From a virus: a stretch of 64,000 bases of DNA. Numbering within the stretch: the first letter of the stretch is position 1; every line of letters starts with the position of its first letter. The DNA lies in the IMG/VR virus record IMGVR_UViG_3300036770_008729, positions 95,359 through 159,358 of that record, one strand, 5' to 3'. Below, in pieces: positions 17,219 through 25,679 of this stretch. The notes beneath the pieces were generated by a model that saw only the letters and a program-made list of their open reading frames with translations, searched no databases and was not told the DNA's origin. Position numbers and translations under genes: made by a program.

Positions 17219-17262
17219 GCTTCCCAAACCCTTAAACGTATATTTAATCAAATTAAAAAGAT

Positions 17263-17580
17263 ATGAGTAAAATAACACAACACAAATACAACGCTGATTT
17301 AGTTGTTCCAAGAGAAGAACCAAAAGCAAAATACACATTAAGAAGATTAAACGATGGTTTAACTAAAACAGGAAGCAGAATAAAATATATTGAATGGGAT
17401 GAAAACACTAGCGAAGGTCAATCATCACATGACGACATAAAGGTGGGTCGATCCTTAATGTTAGAACCACGTATGCAATTCACTTGGCTAACAACTGCAA
17501 TCACTGAAATAGTAGAGCAAAGAGAAGGATACATTAAGTTTCAAACAAAAAATTCAACTTATGTATTAACTGAATTGTAA
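17263..17580 (+). CDS. Unknown protein
   Basis: A 105-residue protein with mixed charge, including RLNDGLTKTGSRIKYIEW and a beta-rich C-terminus (GYIKFQTKNSTYVLTEL). No family recognised. It is in a run of small early-type genes downstream of the 16563 promoter. Confidence 0.6.
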   Translation: MSKITQHKYNADLVVPREEPKAKYTLRRLNDGLTKTGSRIKYIEWDENTSEGQSSHDDIKVGRSLMLEPRMQFTWLTTAITEIVEQREGYIKFQTKNSTYVLTEL

Positions 17581-17589
17581 TTAAAAATT

Positions 17590-17808
17590 ATGGAAAAAAA
17601 ATCAAAACATCCAGGAGACGTAGCAAAATGGATTGAAAAAGTAATCTATTCATGTACAAACGTAAGTCAATTACTAGTAGCAGAAAAACTAATTAGTAGA
17701 TTTTTTATTTTACACGGATATTCTTCACCATATTCATTACATTTAAAAATGGTTTCAGAAATGGCTTGGTGTAGATTATCAATACCGACTAAACAAGACA
17801 ATGAGTAA
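17590..17808 (+). CDS. Unknown small protein
   Basis: A 72-residue, helix-rich protein (HPGDVAKWIEKVIYSC near the start) not assigned to a family. It follows the previous gene by nine bases and is the last gene before the topoisomerase upstream region. Confidence 0.55.
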   Translation: MEKKSKHPGDVAKWIEKVIYSCTNVSQLLVAEKLISRFFILHGYSSPYSLHLKMVSEMAWCRLSIPTKQDNE

Positions 17809-17830
17809 AATTCCCATAAGCCTCATCCAA

Positions 17831-17870
17831 TAGTTCTTGTTGTTCTTTGTTGTTCTTTGTTGTATTGTAC
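17831..17870 (+). repeat. Four 10-bp tandem copies, two perfect
   Basis: Two perfect copies of TGTTCTTTGT (17841-17850, 17851-17860) are flanked by two diverged copies. A TTGTAC / GTTGTAC pair lies just downstream. The block is between a small gene and the topoisomerase medium-subunit gene, so it may be regulatory or a protein-binding site. Confidence 0.5.
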
Positions 17871-17901
17871 AACATCGGTCATCATTAAATGAAAACAGTT
17901 G

Positions 17902-17909
17902 TACTTTTG
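17902..17909 (+). promoter_or_regulatory. Possible early-type -7 box
   Basis: TACTTTTG fits TANNTTTG, 39 bases before the topoisomerase start at 17948. The -33 region is weak. TTAATATACC closer to the ATG (17937-17946) could be a second promoter. Confidence 0.4.
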
Positions 17910-17947
17910 CTAATATATAAACAAAATTTAAATATATTAATATACCT

Positions 17948-19297
17948 ATGACTATGATGACTGAAAAATCTATTTCTGAGTTTCTCAGTAATGAATATAA
18001 GGATTTCGCCATGTATGTGGTCGAAGGACGTGCAATACCATCAAGTATTGACGGGTTCAAACCCACACAAAGAAAAATTATTCATGTTGCCAATCAAATC
18101 TGGAAAACCGGAAATGAAAAAACACTTAAAGTGTTTCAATTAAGTGGTAAGGTCGCCTCTGATTGTTTCTACCATCACGGCGATATGTCCTTATCAAATG
18201 CCATAATAAATATGGCTCAAAAGTTTAAGAACAACGCTCCCCTTTTAGAAGAAGAAGGTCAGTTTGGTTCTCTTAGGTCTCCACAACCTGGAGCTCCTCG
18301 TTATATCGGAACCAAACTAAATGATAACTTCCGTCTAATATACAAAGACTTTGAGCTACTTCAATATAAAGAAGAAGAAGGAGAACAAATTGAACCTAAA
18401 TATTTCTTACCTATTGTTCCTACCGTTTTATTAAACGGATCATCTGGAATTGCAGTTGGATTTGCCTCAAACATCTTAAATAGAGATATAAAAAGTATTA
18501 TTGATGCTTCTGTTAGAGTTCTTATGGGTAAAGAGCCAGGTGAAGTAAAACCACATTTAAATGGATTTTTAGGTGAGTTTATACAAGATACAGAAAATAA
18601 TAAAAGATGGATTATTAGAGGTAAGTGTGAAAGAGTTAATACTTCTACCGTGAGAATAACTGAACTTCCACCATCAACAACTTATGAAAAGTATGAAGAG
18701 GTTTTGGATAAATTGGTGGATGATAAAGTAATTGTTTCTTATGATGATAACTGTAAGGATAATATAGATTATACAATCAAATTCACAAGAGTAGATTTAG
18801 AAAAGTTCGATGATGAGAAGTTGTTAAGAGTATTGAAGTTAGAGGAATCATCAACTGAGATTTACTCAACACTGGATGAGTTTGGTAAATTAAAAATATT
18901 TGATAATACAACAGACATTATTAAATACTTTGTTAATTTCAGATTAACTTATTATCATAAGAGAAAGTCATTCTTATTAGAAAGAATGAATAAAGAATTA
19001 AAACTTCTTTCCAATCGAGGTAGATTTATTAAAGCGATTTTAGATGAGAAGCTAAAAGTTAATAATGTTGTAAAGTCAGAAATCGTAGCACAGATTGAAT
19101 CTTTGAGTTTAGATAAGATAGATGATTCTTATGATTACTTATTGAAAATGCCTATTTACTCTTTAACAAAAGAAGTATTTGAGAAGTTAAAAGAAGATTT
19201 CAAATTGAAAAAGGAAGAGATTACAAAGCTGGAAGCAACTGATCCTAAGGATATGTATTTAGGAGATTTGGCGGAATTGAAAAAGAAGTATAAATAG
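17948..19297 (+). CDS. 52: DNA topoisomerase II medium subunit (GyrA-like)
   Basis: A 449-residue GyrA/ParC-type breakage-reunion subunit equivalent to T4 gp52 (442 residues). The N-terminus has the family pattern AIPSSIDGFKPTQRKIIH (about 30-47). The catalytic Tyr is most likely Tyr119 in QPGAPRYIGTKL, which forms the covalent DNA link. It lacks the long GyrA C-terminal wrapping domain, as in T4. It would work with the ATPase subunit at 8406-10253. ATGs at 17948, 17954 and 17957 are all possible starts. Confidence 0.93.
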   Translation: MTMMTEKSISEFLSNEYKDFAMYVVEGRAIPSSIDGFKPTQRKIIHVANQIWKTGNEKTLKVFQLSGKVASDCFYHHGDMSLSNAIINMAQKFKNNAPLLEEEGQFGSLRSPQPGAPRYIGTKLNDNFRLIYKDFELLQYKEEEGEQIEPKYFLPIVPTVLLNGSSGIAVGFASNILNRDIKSIIDASVRVLMGKEPGEVKPHLNGFLGEFIQDTENNKRWIIRGKCERVNTSTVRITELPPSTTYEKYEEVLDKLVDDKVIVSYDDNCKDNIDYTIKFTRVDLEKFDDEKLLRVLKLEESSTEIYSTLDEFGKLKIFDNTTDIIKYFVNFRLTYYHKRKSFLLERMNKELKLLSNRGRFIKAILDEKLKVNNVVKSEIVAQIESLSLDKIDDSYDYLLKMPIYSLTKEVFEKLKEDFKLKKEEITKLEATDPKDMYLGDLAELKKKYK

Positions 19298-19348
19298 AGA
19301 AACCAGAAACTCTTAAATTTTTTCTATCTTTAATTCTAATTAATTTAA

Positions 19349-19356
19349 TATATTTG
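19349..19356 (+). promoter_or_regulatory. Early-type promoter -7 box
   Basis: TATATTTG is four bases from the ATG at 19361, predicting a leaderless transcript. Confidence 0.6.
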
Positions 19357-19360
19357 TACC

Positions 19361-19783
19361 ATGAAAAATCTATTCTTAGATGATATAAGAATTCCAAAAG
19401 ATGCAATCGGCCTAGTTGATTCTAAATTAAATCAATTTTACTGGTCTCAAGATTGGTCTATTGTTAGAAGTTATGATGAATTCGTTCAATTTATTACCGA
19501 AAAAGGTTTGCCCGACTTTATATCATTTGACCACGACTTAGCAGACGACCACTATAACGACCTTTTTTCTGATAAAAATTGGGCAAAAAAAAATAGTGAT
19601 ATAAAATTAGACTACAATTCATATAAAGAAAAAACTGGATACGAGTGTGCTAAATGGTTAGTAGATTGGTGTGTTGATAATGGATTGAAATTGCCAGATT
19701 ATGTTGTTCATTCTGCTAATCCAGTTGGTAAGAGTAATATAATTTCTTATTTAGAAAATGCTAAAAAGCATCTTTCATTATGA
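19361..19783 (+). CDS. Cyclic-phosphate-processing receiver-like protein (cREC)
   Basis: A 140-residue receiver-like domain. Motifs are NLFLDDIRIP at the N-terminus, FISFDHDLADDHYND in the middle and VVHSANPVGKSNI near the end. These are typical of the cREC family, predicted by comparative genomics to handle 2',3'-cyclic phosphate ends in RNA repair. It lies next to a HAD phosphatase of the same RNA-repair circle, with its own promoter and terminator. The activity is family-based prediction. Confidence 0.8.
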   Translation: MKNLFLDDIRIPKDAIGLVDSKLNQFYWSQDWSIVRSYDEFVQFITEKGLPDFISFDHDLADDHYNDLFSDKNWAKKNSDIKLDYNSYKEKTGYECAKWLVDWCVDNGLKLPDYVVHSANPVGKSNIISYLENAKKHLSL

Positions 19784-19803
19784 TAGACATAATTCATTAA
19801 AAA

Positions 19804-19826
19804 CCTCCTTTTTAGGAGGCTTTTTT
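19804..19826 (+). terminator. Rho-independent terminator
   Basis: CCTCC (19804-19808) pairs with GGAGG (19815-19819) and is followed by a T-run. It separates the cREC gene from the HAD gene. Confidence 0.85.
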
Positions 19827-19838
19827 ATTTTATATCCT

Positions 19839-19846
19839 TATATTTG
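19839..19846 (+). promoter_or_regulatory. Early-type promoter -7 box
   Basis: TATATTTG lies five bases before the ATG at 19852. Confidence 0.6.
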
Positions 19847-19851
19847 TCATA

Positions 19852-20268
19852 ATGAATATAATTTTTACTGACATAGATGGTGTTCTTAATACGGTTAATA
19901 GAAATGATTGGAATAAAAATTCAATAGACCTATATAATAAATTGTGCAAAGAATTTGACTTAAAGGCCGTTATATCTTCTACTTGGAGACTAAACCACAC
20001 TAAGTCACAATTGCAAAATATATTCAATGAAAAAGGTGTAGAAGTGGAAATAATTGATTTTACAGATTCATTTCCGGATGAAGGTAGAGGAAGAGAAATT
20101 GAAGATTGGATTTTTAATAATTCTCATAGCAAATTCATCATAATTGATGATAGTGTTAGAGATATAATTGCTTGGGGATTGCCAAATGTAGTTAGATGTA
20201 GAGGTTGGATTGGATTCTCACAAGAAGAATATGAATTGGCAAGAGAATTATTACTTAAAACTAACTAA
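19852..20268 (+). CDS. HAD-type phosphatase, RNA-repair-like
   Basis: A 138-residue HAD-fold protein. Motif I is FTDIDGVLN (Asp7 the likely nucleophile), motif II is ISSTWR, and the last acidic motif is IIDDSVRD. This short form, with SSTWR-type motif II, matches HAD domains found with 'Swiss Army Knife' RNA-repair proteins. It could remove 5' or 3' phosphates from RNA ends. A second copy lies at 44848-45366. Confidence 0.8.
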   Translation: MNIIFTDIDGVLNTVNRNDWNKNSIDLYNKLCKEFDLKAVISSTWRLNHTKSQLQNIFNEKGVEVEIIDFTDSFPDEGRGREIEDWIFNNSHSKFIIIDDSVRDIIAWGLPNVVRCRGWIGFSQEEYELARELLLKTN

Positions 20269-20270
20269 TT

Positions 20271-20438
20271 ATGAAAACAATTAAAATAAAAATACCAAAA
20301 GATAAAATACTTAAGATGAATAAAGCCGCGTCTAGACAAGCTCAAATAGAGCTCGGTATTCCACATCTAAGATCTACAATCTGTAAGTCTAAAAAAACTT
20401 ATACCAGAAAAACTAAACACAAGGTACCGAAATTTTAA
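20271..20438 (+). CDS. Small very basic protein
   Basis: A 55-residue protein starting MKTIKIKIPKDKILKMNKAA, with many Lys and Arg residues and few acidic ones. It follows the HAD gene by two bases. A nucleic-acid-binding role is possible but unsupported. Confidence 0.5.
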   Translation: MKTIKIKIPKDKILKMNKAASRQAQIELGIPHLRSTICKSKKTYTRKTKHKVPKF

Positions 20439-20452
20439 TTTCATCTTGTGAA

Positions 20453-20466
20453 TTTTAATATATAAC
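20453..20466 (+). promoter_or_regulatory. Candidate late-type promoter
   Basis: TTTTAATATATAAC lies two bases before the ATG of the tagged metallopeptidase-like gene, nearly identical to the element at 13635. Confidence 0.5.
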
Positions 20467-20468
20467 TT

Positions 20469-21035
20469 ATGAAACATCTAAAAAACTATAAGTTATTTGA
20501 AAATTTAAATACACCTATCAGTATAGAACAATTCTTATCTGAAATCAATTTCCCTCAAGAATTAAGAACACAAGTAATAAACTGGTGGAATTTAAACAGA
20601 GGTGAATTTATAATTCATTGTTTTAATTTCTCATCACCTCAACCAATAGCTGGTGTTTTTCTTGGTGTAGATGAAATTGCTATCAATAAAAGATTACCAA
20701 TGCCACCTCATATTAAATTATTTTTAGCTCTTCATGAATCTGGACATTGTAATCAACACAGAGAAGGAAGATTTATGACTGGTTATTATGACACCGTAAT
20801 TGCTGGTAACAAACCAGCCTTTTTACAAGCCTATATGGATCTTGAAAAAGAAGCTAATGACTATGCTTTTAATTCATTAAGAGAGATGGGATTAGAAAGA
20901 TTGTATCAATTTGAGGAATCTAGATTAAGAGGAAATCAAAGAGCAGGTGAAATGGTTTGGTCAATGATGACTGCTGATATAGCGAGATTCAATCCTAATG
21001 ATTTTATTGACCTTTTGAAAAAACAAATACTTTAA
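20469..21035 (+). CDS. Tagged zinc metallopeptidase-like protein
   Basis: A 188-residue protein beginning MKHLKNYKLFEN, with the N-terminal tag. The HExxH zinc site is HESGH at 89-93. A later Glu in DLEKEANDYAF (about 124-134) is a plausible third ligand, as in ImmA/IrrE-type peptidases (HELGH ... E-x-EA-N-x-FA). A tagged protease could be packaged and delivered into the host to cleave a host protein; this is inference. Substrate unknown. Confidence 0.7.
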   Translation: MKHLKNYKLFENLNTPISIEQFLSEINFPQELRTQVINWWNLNRGEFIIHCFNFSSPQPIAGVFLGVDEIAINKRLPMPPHIKLFLALHESGHCNQHREGRFMTGYYDTVIAGNKPAFLQAYMDLEKEANDYAFNSLREMGLERLYQFEESRLRGNQRAGEMVWSMMTADIARFNPNDFIDLLKKQIL

Positions 21036-21065
21036 TACAAAGTATAATATATCAAAATAATTTAG

Positions 21066-21073
21066 TATATTTG
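21066..21073 (+). promoter_or_regulatory. Early-type promoter -7 box
   Basis: TATATTTG with normal spacing from an AT-rich upstream region. It overlaps the only TTG start candidate of the following frame. Confidence 0.5.
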
Positions 21074-21436
21074 TATCCTGAAAGAATAATTTATCTCCAT
21101 CCGTGGGAAGAAGTTTTCAAGTTTTCAAAGTATGATACTCATACAATGATTAGCTTTGTCACTTTAATTGCTAAAGACACTAAAGACGACTATTACTATT
21201 TCTACGATGATATAGATAAATTAGGTGACATTTCACGAATGCCTCTTTATATCAAAGAAGATTGGTTAAACTATAACAAAAAAGAATTAAACATCTCTGT
21301 ATTAAATGTTTGTATAAAAGAGTGTAAAGATTTATTAGATAACCCACCAACGATTGAAGATGAGCATGTATATCAACAACAATTCAATCTGCTAAACTCA
21401 ATTAGAAGAGATTTAATCATAAAAGGAATAACATGA
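21071..21436 (+). CDS. Unknown protein, start uncertain
   Basis: The frame is open and protein-like from 21071 to TGA at 21436 (121 residues from TTG). However the TTG lies inside the -7 promoter box, so it cannot be the start of a transcript from that promoter. The first in-frame ATG would give only about 96 residues. The start may be non-standard or the promoter may not be used. It overlaps the next gene by four bases (ATGA). Confidence 0.5.
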   Translation: MYPERIIYLHPWEEVFKFSKYDTHTMISFVTLIAKDTKDDYYYFYDDIDKLGDISRMPLYIKEDWLNYNKKELNISVLNVCIKECKDLLDNPPTIEDEHVYQQQFNLLNSIRRDLIIKGIT

Positions 21437-21591
21437 AACAAAAGAAAATAAACTTAGAAGATTTTGCACTTGTAGGAACCAAACATTGTGAGGCAAAATG
21501 TAAAAGAGAAGTTTTAGTGACAAAAGAAGGTCCAATTATTATTTGTCACGGATGTAGTAGAATTGTCATAGACAATCGAAAAACACAGTAA
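21433..21591 (+). CDS. Small zinc-ribbon-like protein
   Basis: A 52-residue protein with C-x3-C (HCEAKC) and C-x2-C (CHGC) pairs about 18 residues apart, consistent with one bound zinc ion. It is basic, so it could bind nucleic acid. Overlaps its upstream neighbour by four bases. Confidence 0.5.
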   Translation: MKQKKINLEDFALVGTKHCEAKCKREVLVTKEGPIIICHGCSRIVIDNRKTQ

Positions 21592-21645
21592 TTTTACAAA
21601 AAACAAAAGTTGCAGCAGGATATATAAAAGAAAATATCTTAGAAT

Positions 21646-22005
21646 ATGAACTGCAAATTAATTTTTACCATAATTTTTCTAATCACTTCGATTGTTGTTA
21701 AGTCGCAAACATTCAATATCACTGATAGAAATGGTTATACCGATGAAGTTATTGTCAAATACCAATCAGCTTTGAATGGTGCTGATTTAGAAAATTTCAG
21801 AGGAAAAACAATCACAAAAACATTCGAGTTTACAAACGGAATAAAGTTCACTCTAATTTCTGCAAAAGAACTTTTCATTTCCGGAAAATCAATCGACTTA
21901 AATCTTTACAAAGATGAAAGACCAGAAAGTTACAGAGAGCCTGTTTTCTTTCTGACCGATACTGGTTACTTATTGGCTCAATATAAAAAATTAGAAAAAC
22001 AATGA
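21646..22005 (+). CDS. Small secreted protein
   Basis: A 119-residue protein with an N-terminal signal peptide (hydrophobic FTIIFLITSIVV, likely cleaved after about residue 20). The rest is hydrophilic and beta-rich. It overlaps the adhesin gene's start by four bases, so the two are probably co-expressed and possibly both exported. Unknown function. Confidence 0.6.
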   Translation: MNCKLIFTIIFLITSIVVKSQTFNITDRNGYTDEVIVKYQSALNGADLENFRGKTITKTFEFTNGIKFTLISAKELFISGKSIDLNLYKDERPESYREPVFFLTDTGYLLAQYKKLEKQ

Positions 22006-25000
22006 AAAAATTAACTCTATTTTTAATTGCGACCTTATTTAGTTTCATTGCAATTTCACAACCAGCAAATAATAATTGTGGAACTGCTCAAAACTTAGGA
22101 ACATTACCAACTCCAGCGGCTTGTCCCAATGGTGTAGGTGCGAATGTCAATGTTACTGGAACAACTGTAAATGCTACTTATCCACTACCTTATAATTACT
22201 TATTAGGTTGTCAAACTGGTGGAAATCAACCAGCACCATCTCCTGATGTTTGGTATCAATTTGTGGCATCTGGAAATCAAGTCAATATAAATATAACACC
22301 TGGTTCTAGTCCATTTTTAGCTAATCCATCTATCACTCTTTGGTCTGGTAGTTGTGGTTCATTGAATGGATTCAACTGTGATAATAATGGATCTAACAAT
22401 GGTAATAACTCTGCTACATTTGAACCATTAACACCAGGTCAAACTTATTACATACAAATATCAGGTTCTTCTGCAACATCAACTGGTAACTTTAATATGA
22501 CAGTAAACGCTAGTAATGATTGCAATAATTGTCTTCAAAATGTAAGTTTGGTTGCTACACCTAATCCAGTCAATGGATTTTATCAACCTGGTCAAACTAT
22601 AAACTTTTGTTTAACAATAACTGGATATAATCAAGTAAGTTCAAATTGGCTTCATGGGGTAATACCAACTTTTGGTAATGGTTGGAATCTAGCTACACTT
22701 ACAACAACACCGGCCAATTCTTGTTCAACTGCTGGAAATTGGCAATGGGCAAACTCTAACACATCAACTGCAACAAATCTCATCACAGGTCCCGGATTCT
22801 ACTATTTCTCAGGATCTGGAGGTTCTGGTAATAACTTTGGAGATAATGGATCGACTTGTACAAGAACTTTTTGTTGGTCTATTCAAACAAAATCAGGTTG
22901 CACATCAGGAAATAACTTAAATATATCAGTAAATACAACCGCTGATGGTGAAACTGGTTCTTGGACAAGTCCTGCTTGTCAGGGTGATCCAAATATAAAC
23001 TTTGCTGCTCAATTGAATTGTTGTCAAACTACGGCTACATCAACTTCTCTAACTTGTTTCGGTGGAACAAATGCTACGGCTACTGCAAATCCAACAGGTG
23101 TATCACCATTTAACTACTCTTGGAATACAACACCAGTTCAAACAACTCAAACCGCTACTGGTCTTTCTGCTGGAAGTTATACAGTAACAGTAACTGATAA
23201 CGGTGGTTGTGTTTCATCAGCCTCTGTTACAATCACTCAACCAACACAACTTCAAGTTACAACCACTTCAACAAATGCTAGTTGTGGTCAATTAAATGGA
23301 TCTGCAACTGCTACTGCTTCAGGTGGAACTGGACCTTACTCCTACTCTTGGAATACAACTCCTGTTCAAACAACTGGAACCGCAACTGGACTTGGACCTG
23401 GAACTTATACAGTAACCGCAACATCTGCTGGTAACTGTCAATCAACGGGTACGGTTACTATTTCATCAACTGGTTCAATAACTGCAACCTCGACATCAAC
23501 TAATGTTACTTGTAATGGTGCAAATAATGGAACAGCTACTGCTAATCCAAATGGTTCTACTAATTATACTTATTTGTGGAATACAATACCTCCACAAAAT
23601 ACTCAAACCGCCACAGGTTTAGCTCCTGGTAGTTATACTTGCACAGTGACAAGTTTTGGATGTCAGACAACTACAACAGTAACTATCACACAACCTCCAG
23701 TTTTAACTGCAGCAATAACAACATCAAATGTAATTTGTAATGGTGGAAATACTGGTTCGGCAGTTGTTACACCAAATGGTGGAACACCAGGATATACTTA
23801 TCTTTGGACAACCTCACCAAATCAAATAACTGCTACTGCTACAAATCTTACATCAGGAACTTACTCTGTAAATGTAACTGATTTGAATGGTTGTACTGTT
23901 ATAGCATCAGCGAACATTACCCAACCTCAACAATTAAATATAACTTTGGTATCATCACAGAATCCAGGATGTAGTGGTTCTTCAACTGGTCAAATTGTGG
24001 TTTCTGCATCAGGTGGTGTTGGACCTACTTACTTTTACACTTTGAATGGTGGAACTCCACAAACATCAGGAACTTTTACTGGATTATCAGGTGGAACTTA
24101 TACTATTTCTGTAAGTGATGCAAATAACTGCACACAACAAATACAGGTTTCTTTGACTCAACCTTTTCCTATTTCTTCTTCTTATACAGTAACAAATGTT
24201 AATTGTAATAGTGGAAATAACGGACAAATACAATTAACGACTATTGGAGGAACACCTCCATATACTTATCTTTGGTCTAATTCTTCTCAATCTCCAAATC
24301 TCACATCACTTACAGCGGGAACTTATTCAGTTGTTATTACGGATGCTTCGGGTTGTCAATTTAATTTGACTAATATAGTAGTTACTCAACCAAATGCTAT
24401 TAATATACTTTTAACTCCGAATCCATCTTCGATTTGTATTGGACAATCTTCAAGTATCACTGCACTTATTGTTGGTGGGACTTTACCATACAACTTTGTA
24501 TGGTCTAATGGTCAATTAACACAAAATATAACTGTTACACCTACTACAACAACTGGTTATACTTTACAAGTATCAGATGCAAATGGTTGTGGACTTAGTG
24601 CTAATACGATTATTAATGTTAATCCACCACTCACTGTTTTAACAACTTCCTCACAAGGAACTATTTGTGTTGGTCAATCATCGACATTAACTGCTAGTGT
24701 GACCGGAGGTAATGGTGGACCATATACTTATAACTGGAATCCAACAGCTCAATCTGGTCAGTCAATAATAGTAACACCGGGAACTACCACACTTTACACA
24801 GTGACAGTAGGTGATGGTTGTTCTACACCAGTAACTAGCACAGTAACAGTAAATGTTAATTTACTTCCGGTTGTTCAATATACAACAACTGCACTTTCAG
24901 GATGTGAGCCTTTAACTGTTACTTTTACCAATAATACACCAAATGTAAATTGTGTTTGGTTTATAAATGGTAATCAAGTAACAAACTGCACCACATCTCA

Positions 25001-25619
25001 ATCTTTTAATACATCTGGAAGTTATTCAGTAACTCTTTCAGTGACCAATACAAATGGTTGTTCTAACACATCACCAAATATATTGGTGAATGTTTATCCA
25101 AAGGCGGTTTCTAACTTTTCAGCTAACCCAATTGTAACAGATTTATTAAACCCAAATGTTAGTTTTACCAACTTCTCTACCTCAGGAAATTATCAGTGGT
25201 CTTTTGGAGATGGAAACATTTCTTCACTTATAAACCCACAGAATACCTATTCTGATACTGGAAGTTATAATGTTCAGTTAATTGTTGTTTCACCTGATGG
25301 GTGTAGGGACACTTCTTCACTTGAGATATACATAAGTGATTTATTTACATTTTATATTCCTAATGCTTTTACACCGAATGGTGATGGTAAAAATGATGTA
25401 TTCACACCTCAGATAAGTGGTGCAGAGTGGTATCAATTCTGGATTTACAACAGATGGGGAGAGCAAATTTGGGACTCTGGAACTAATGGTGAACCTTGGA
25501 ATGGAATCTATAAAGGTAGTTTAGTTCAACAAGATGTTTATGTTTGGAAGTTGATTGTAAAGGAAAAACAACGAGGCAAAAAGCATTTATTTACAGGACA
25601 TGTTAGTGTTATTAAATAA
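22002..25619 (+). CDS. SprB-repeat adhesin with T9SS type B sorting domain
   Basis: A 1205-residue exported protein. A signal peptide (1-20, MKKLTLFLIATLFSFIAISQ) is followed by a pre-peptidase-C-like beta domain to about 185. From about 340 there are six or so SprB-type repeats of about 75 residues, each with a Cys-x-Gly start, YSWNT-like core, GTYTVT and VTITQP end. Two Ig-like and two PKD-like domains (QWSFGDGN) follow. The last 90 residues (FYIPNAFTPNGDGKNDVFTP, then IYNRWGEQIWDS and VYVWKL) are the gliding-motility type B sorting domain. In the host such proteins are secreted by the T9SS and attached to the cell surface. A phage copy is unusual. Confidence 0.88.
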   Translation: MKKLTLFLIATLFSFIAISQPANNNCGTAQNLGTLPTPAACPNGVGANVNVTGTTVNATYPLPYNYLLGCQTGGNQPAPSPDVWYQFVASGNQVNINITPGSSPFLANPSITLWSGSCGSLNGFNCDNNGSNNGNNSATFEPLTPGQTYYIQISGSSATSTGNFNMTVNASNDCNNCLQNVSLVATPNPVNGFYQPGQTINFCLTITGYNQVSSNWLHGVIPTFGNGWNLATLTTTPANSCSTAGNWQWANSNTSTATNLITGPGFYYFSGSGGSGNNFGDNGSTCTRTFCWSIQTKSGCTSGNNLNISVNTTADGETGSWTSPACQGDPNINFAAQLNCCQTTATSTSLTCFGGTNATATANPTGVSPFNYSWNTTPVQTTQTATGLSAGSYTVTVTDNGGCVSSASVTITQPTQLQVTTTSTNASCGQLNGSATATASGGTGPYSYSWNTTPVQTTGTATGLGPGTYTVTATSAGNCQSTGTVTISSTGSITATSTSTNVTCNGANNGTATANPNGSTNYTYLWNTIPPQNTQTATGLAPGSYTCTVTSFGCQTTTTVTITQPPVLTAAITTSNVICNGGNTGSAVVTPNGGTPGYTYLWTTSPNQITATATNLTSGTYSVNVTDLNGCTVIASANITQPQQLNITLVSSQNPGCSGSSTGQIVVSASGGVGPTYFYTLNGGTPQTSGTFTGLSGGTYTISVSDANNCTQQIQVSLTQPFPISSSYTVTNVNCNSGNNGQIQLTTIGGTPPYTYLWSNSSQSPNLTSLTAGTYSVVITDASGCQFNLTNIVVTQPNAINILLTPNPSSICIGQSSSITALIVGGTLPYNFVWSNGQLTQNITVTPTTTTGYTLQVSDANGCGLSANTIINVNPPLTVLTTSSQGTICVGQSSTLTASVTGGNGGPYTYNWNPTAQSGQSIIVTPGTTTLYTVTVGDGCSTPVTSTVTVNVNLLPVVQYTTTALSGCEPLTVTFTNNTPNVNCVWFINGNQVTNCTTSQSFNTSGSYSVTLSVTNTNGCSNTSPNILVNVYPKAVSNFSANPIVTDLLNPNVSFTNFSTSGNYQWSFGDGNISSLINPQNTYSDTGSYNVQLIVVSPDGCRDTSSLEIYISDLFTFYIPNAFTPNGDGKNDVFTPQISGAEWYQFWIYNRWGEQIWDSGTNGEPWNGIYKGSLVQQDVYVWKLIVKEKQRGKKHLFTGHVSVIK

Positions 25620-25622
25620 ATT

Positions 25623-25652
25623 AAAAAACCTGTTGAAAGACAGGTTTTTTTA
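25623..25652 (+). terminator. Rho-independent terminator
   Basis: AAAAACCTGT pairs with ACAGGTTTTT around a short loop, followed by T's. It lies just after the adhesin stop. Confidence 0.85.
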
Positions 25653-25667
25653 TTGCAATTTTTTTAC

Positions 25668-25675
25668 TATATTTG
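25668..25675 (+). promoter_or_regulatory. Early-type promoter -7 box
   Basis: TATATTTG is four bases from the ATG at 25680. Confidence 0.55.
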
Positions 25676-25679
25676 TATT

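Noticed and set aside
23030-24400. Regular repeats that could suggest a CRISPR or DNA repeat array
   Set aside because: The repeats are diverged at DNA level, about 225 bases long and in frame; they encode the SprB-type protein repeats.
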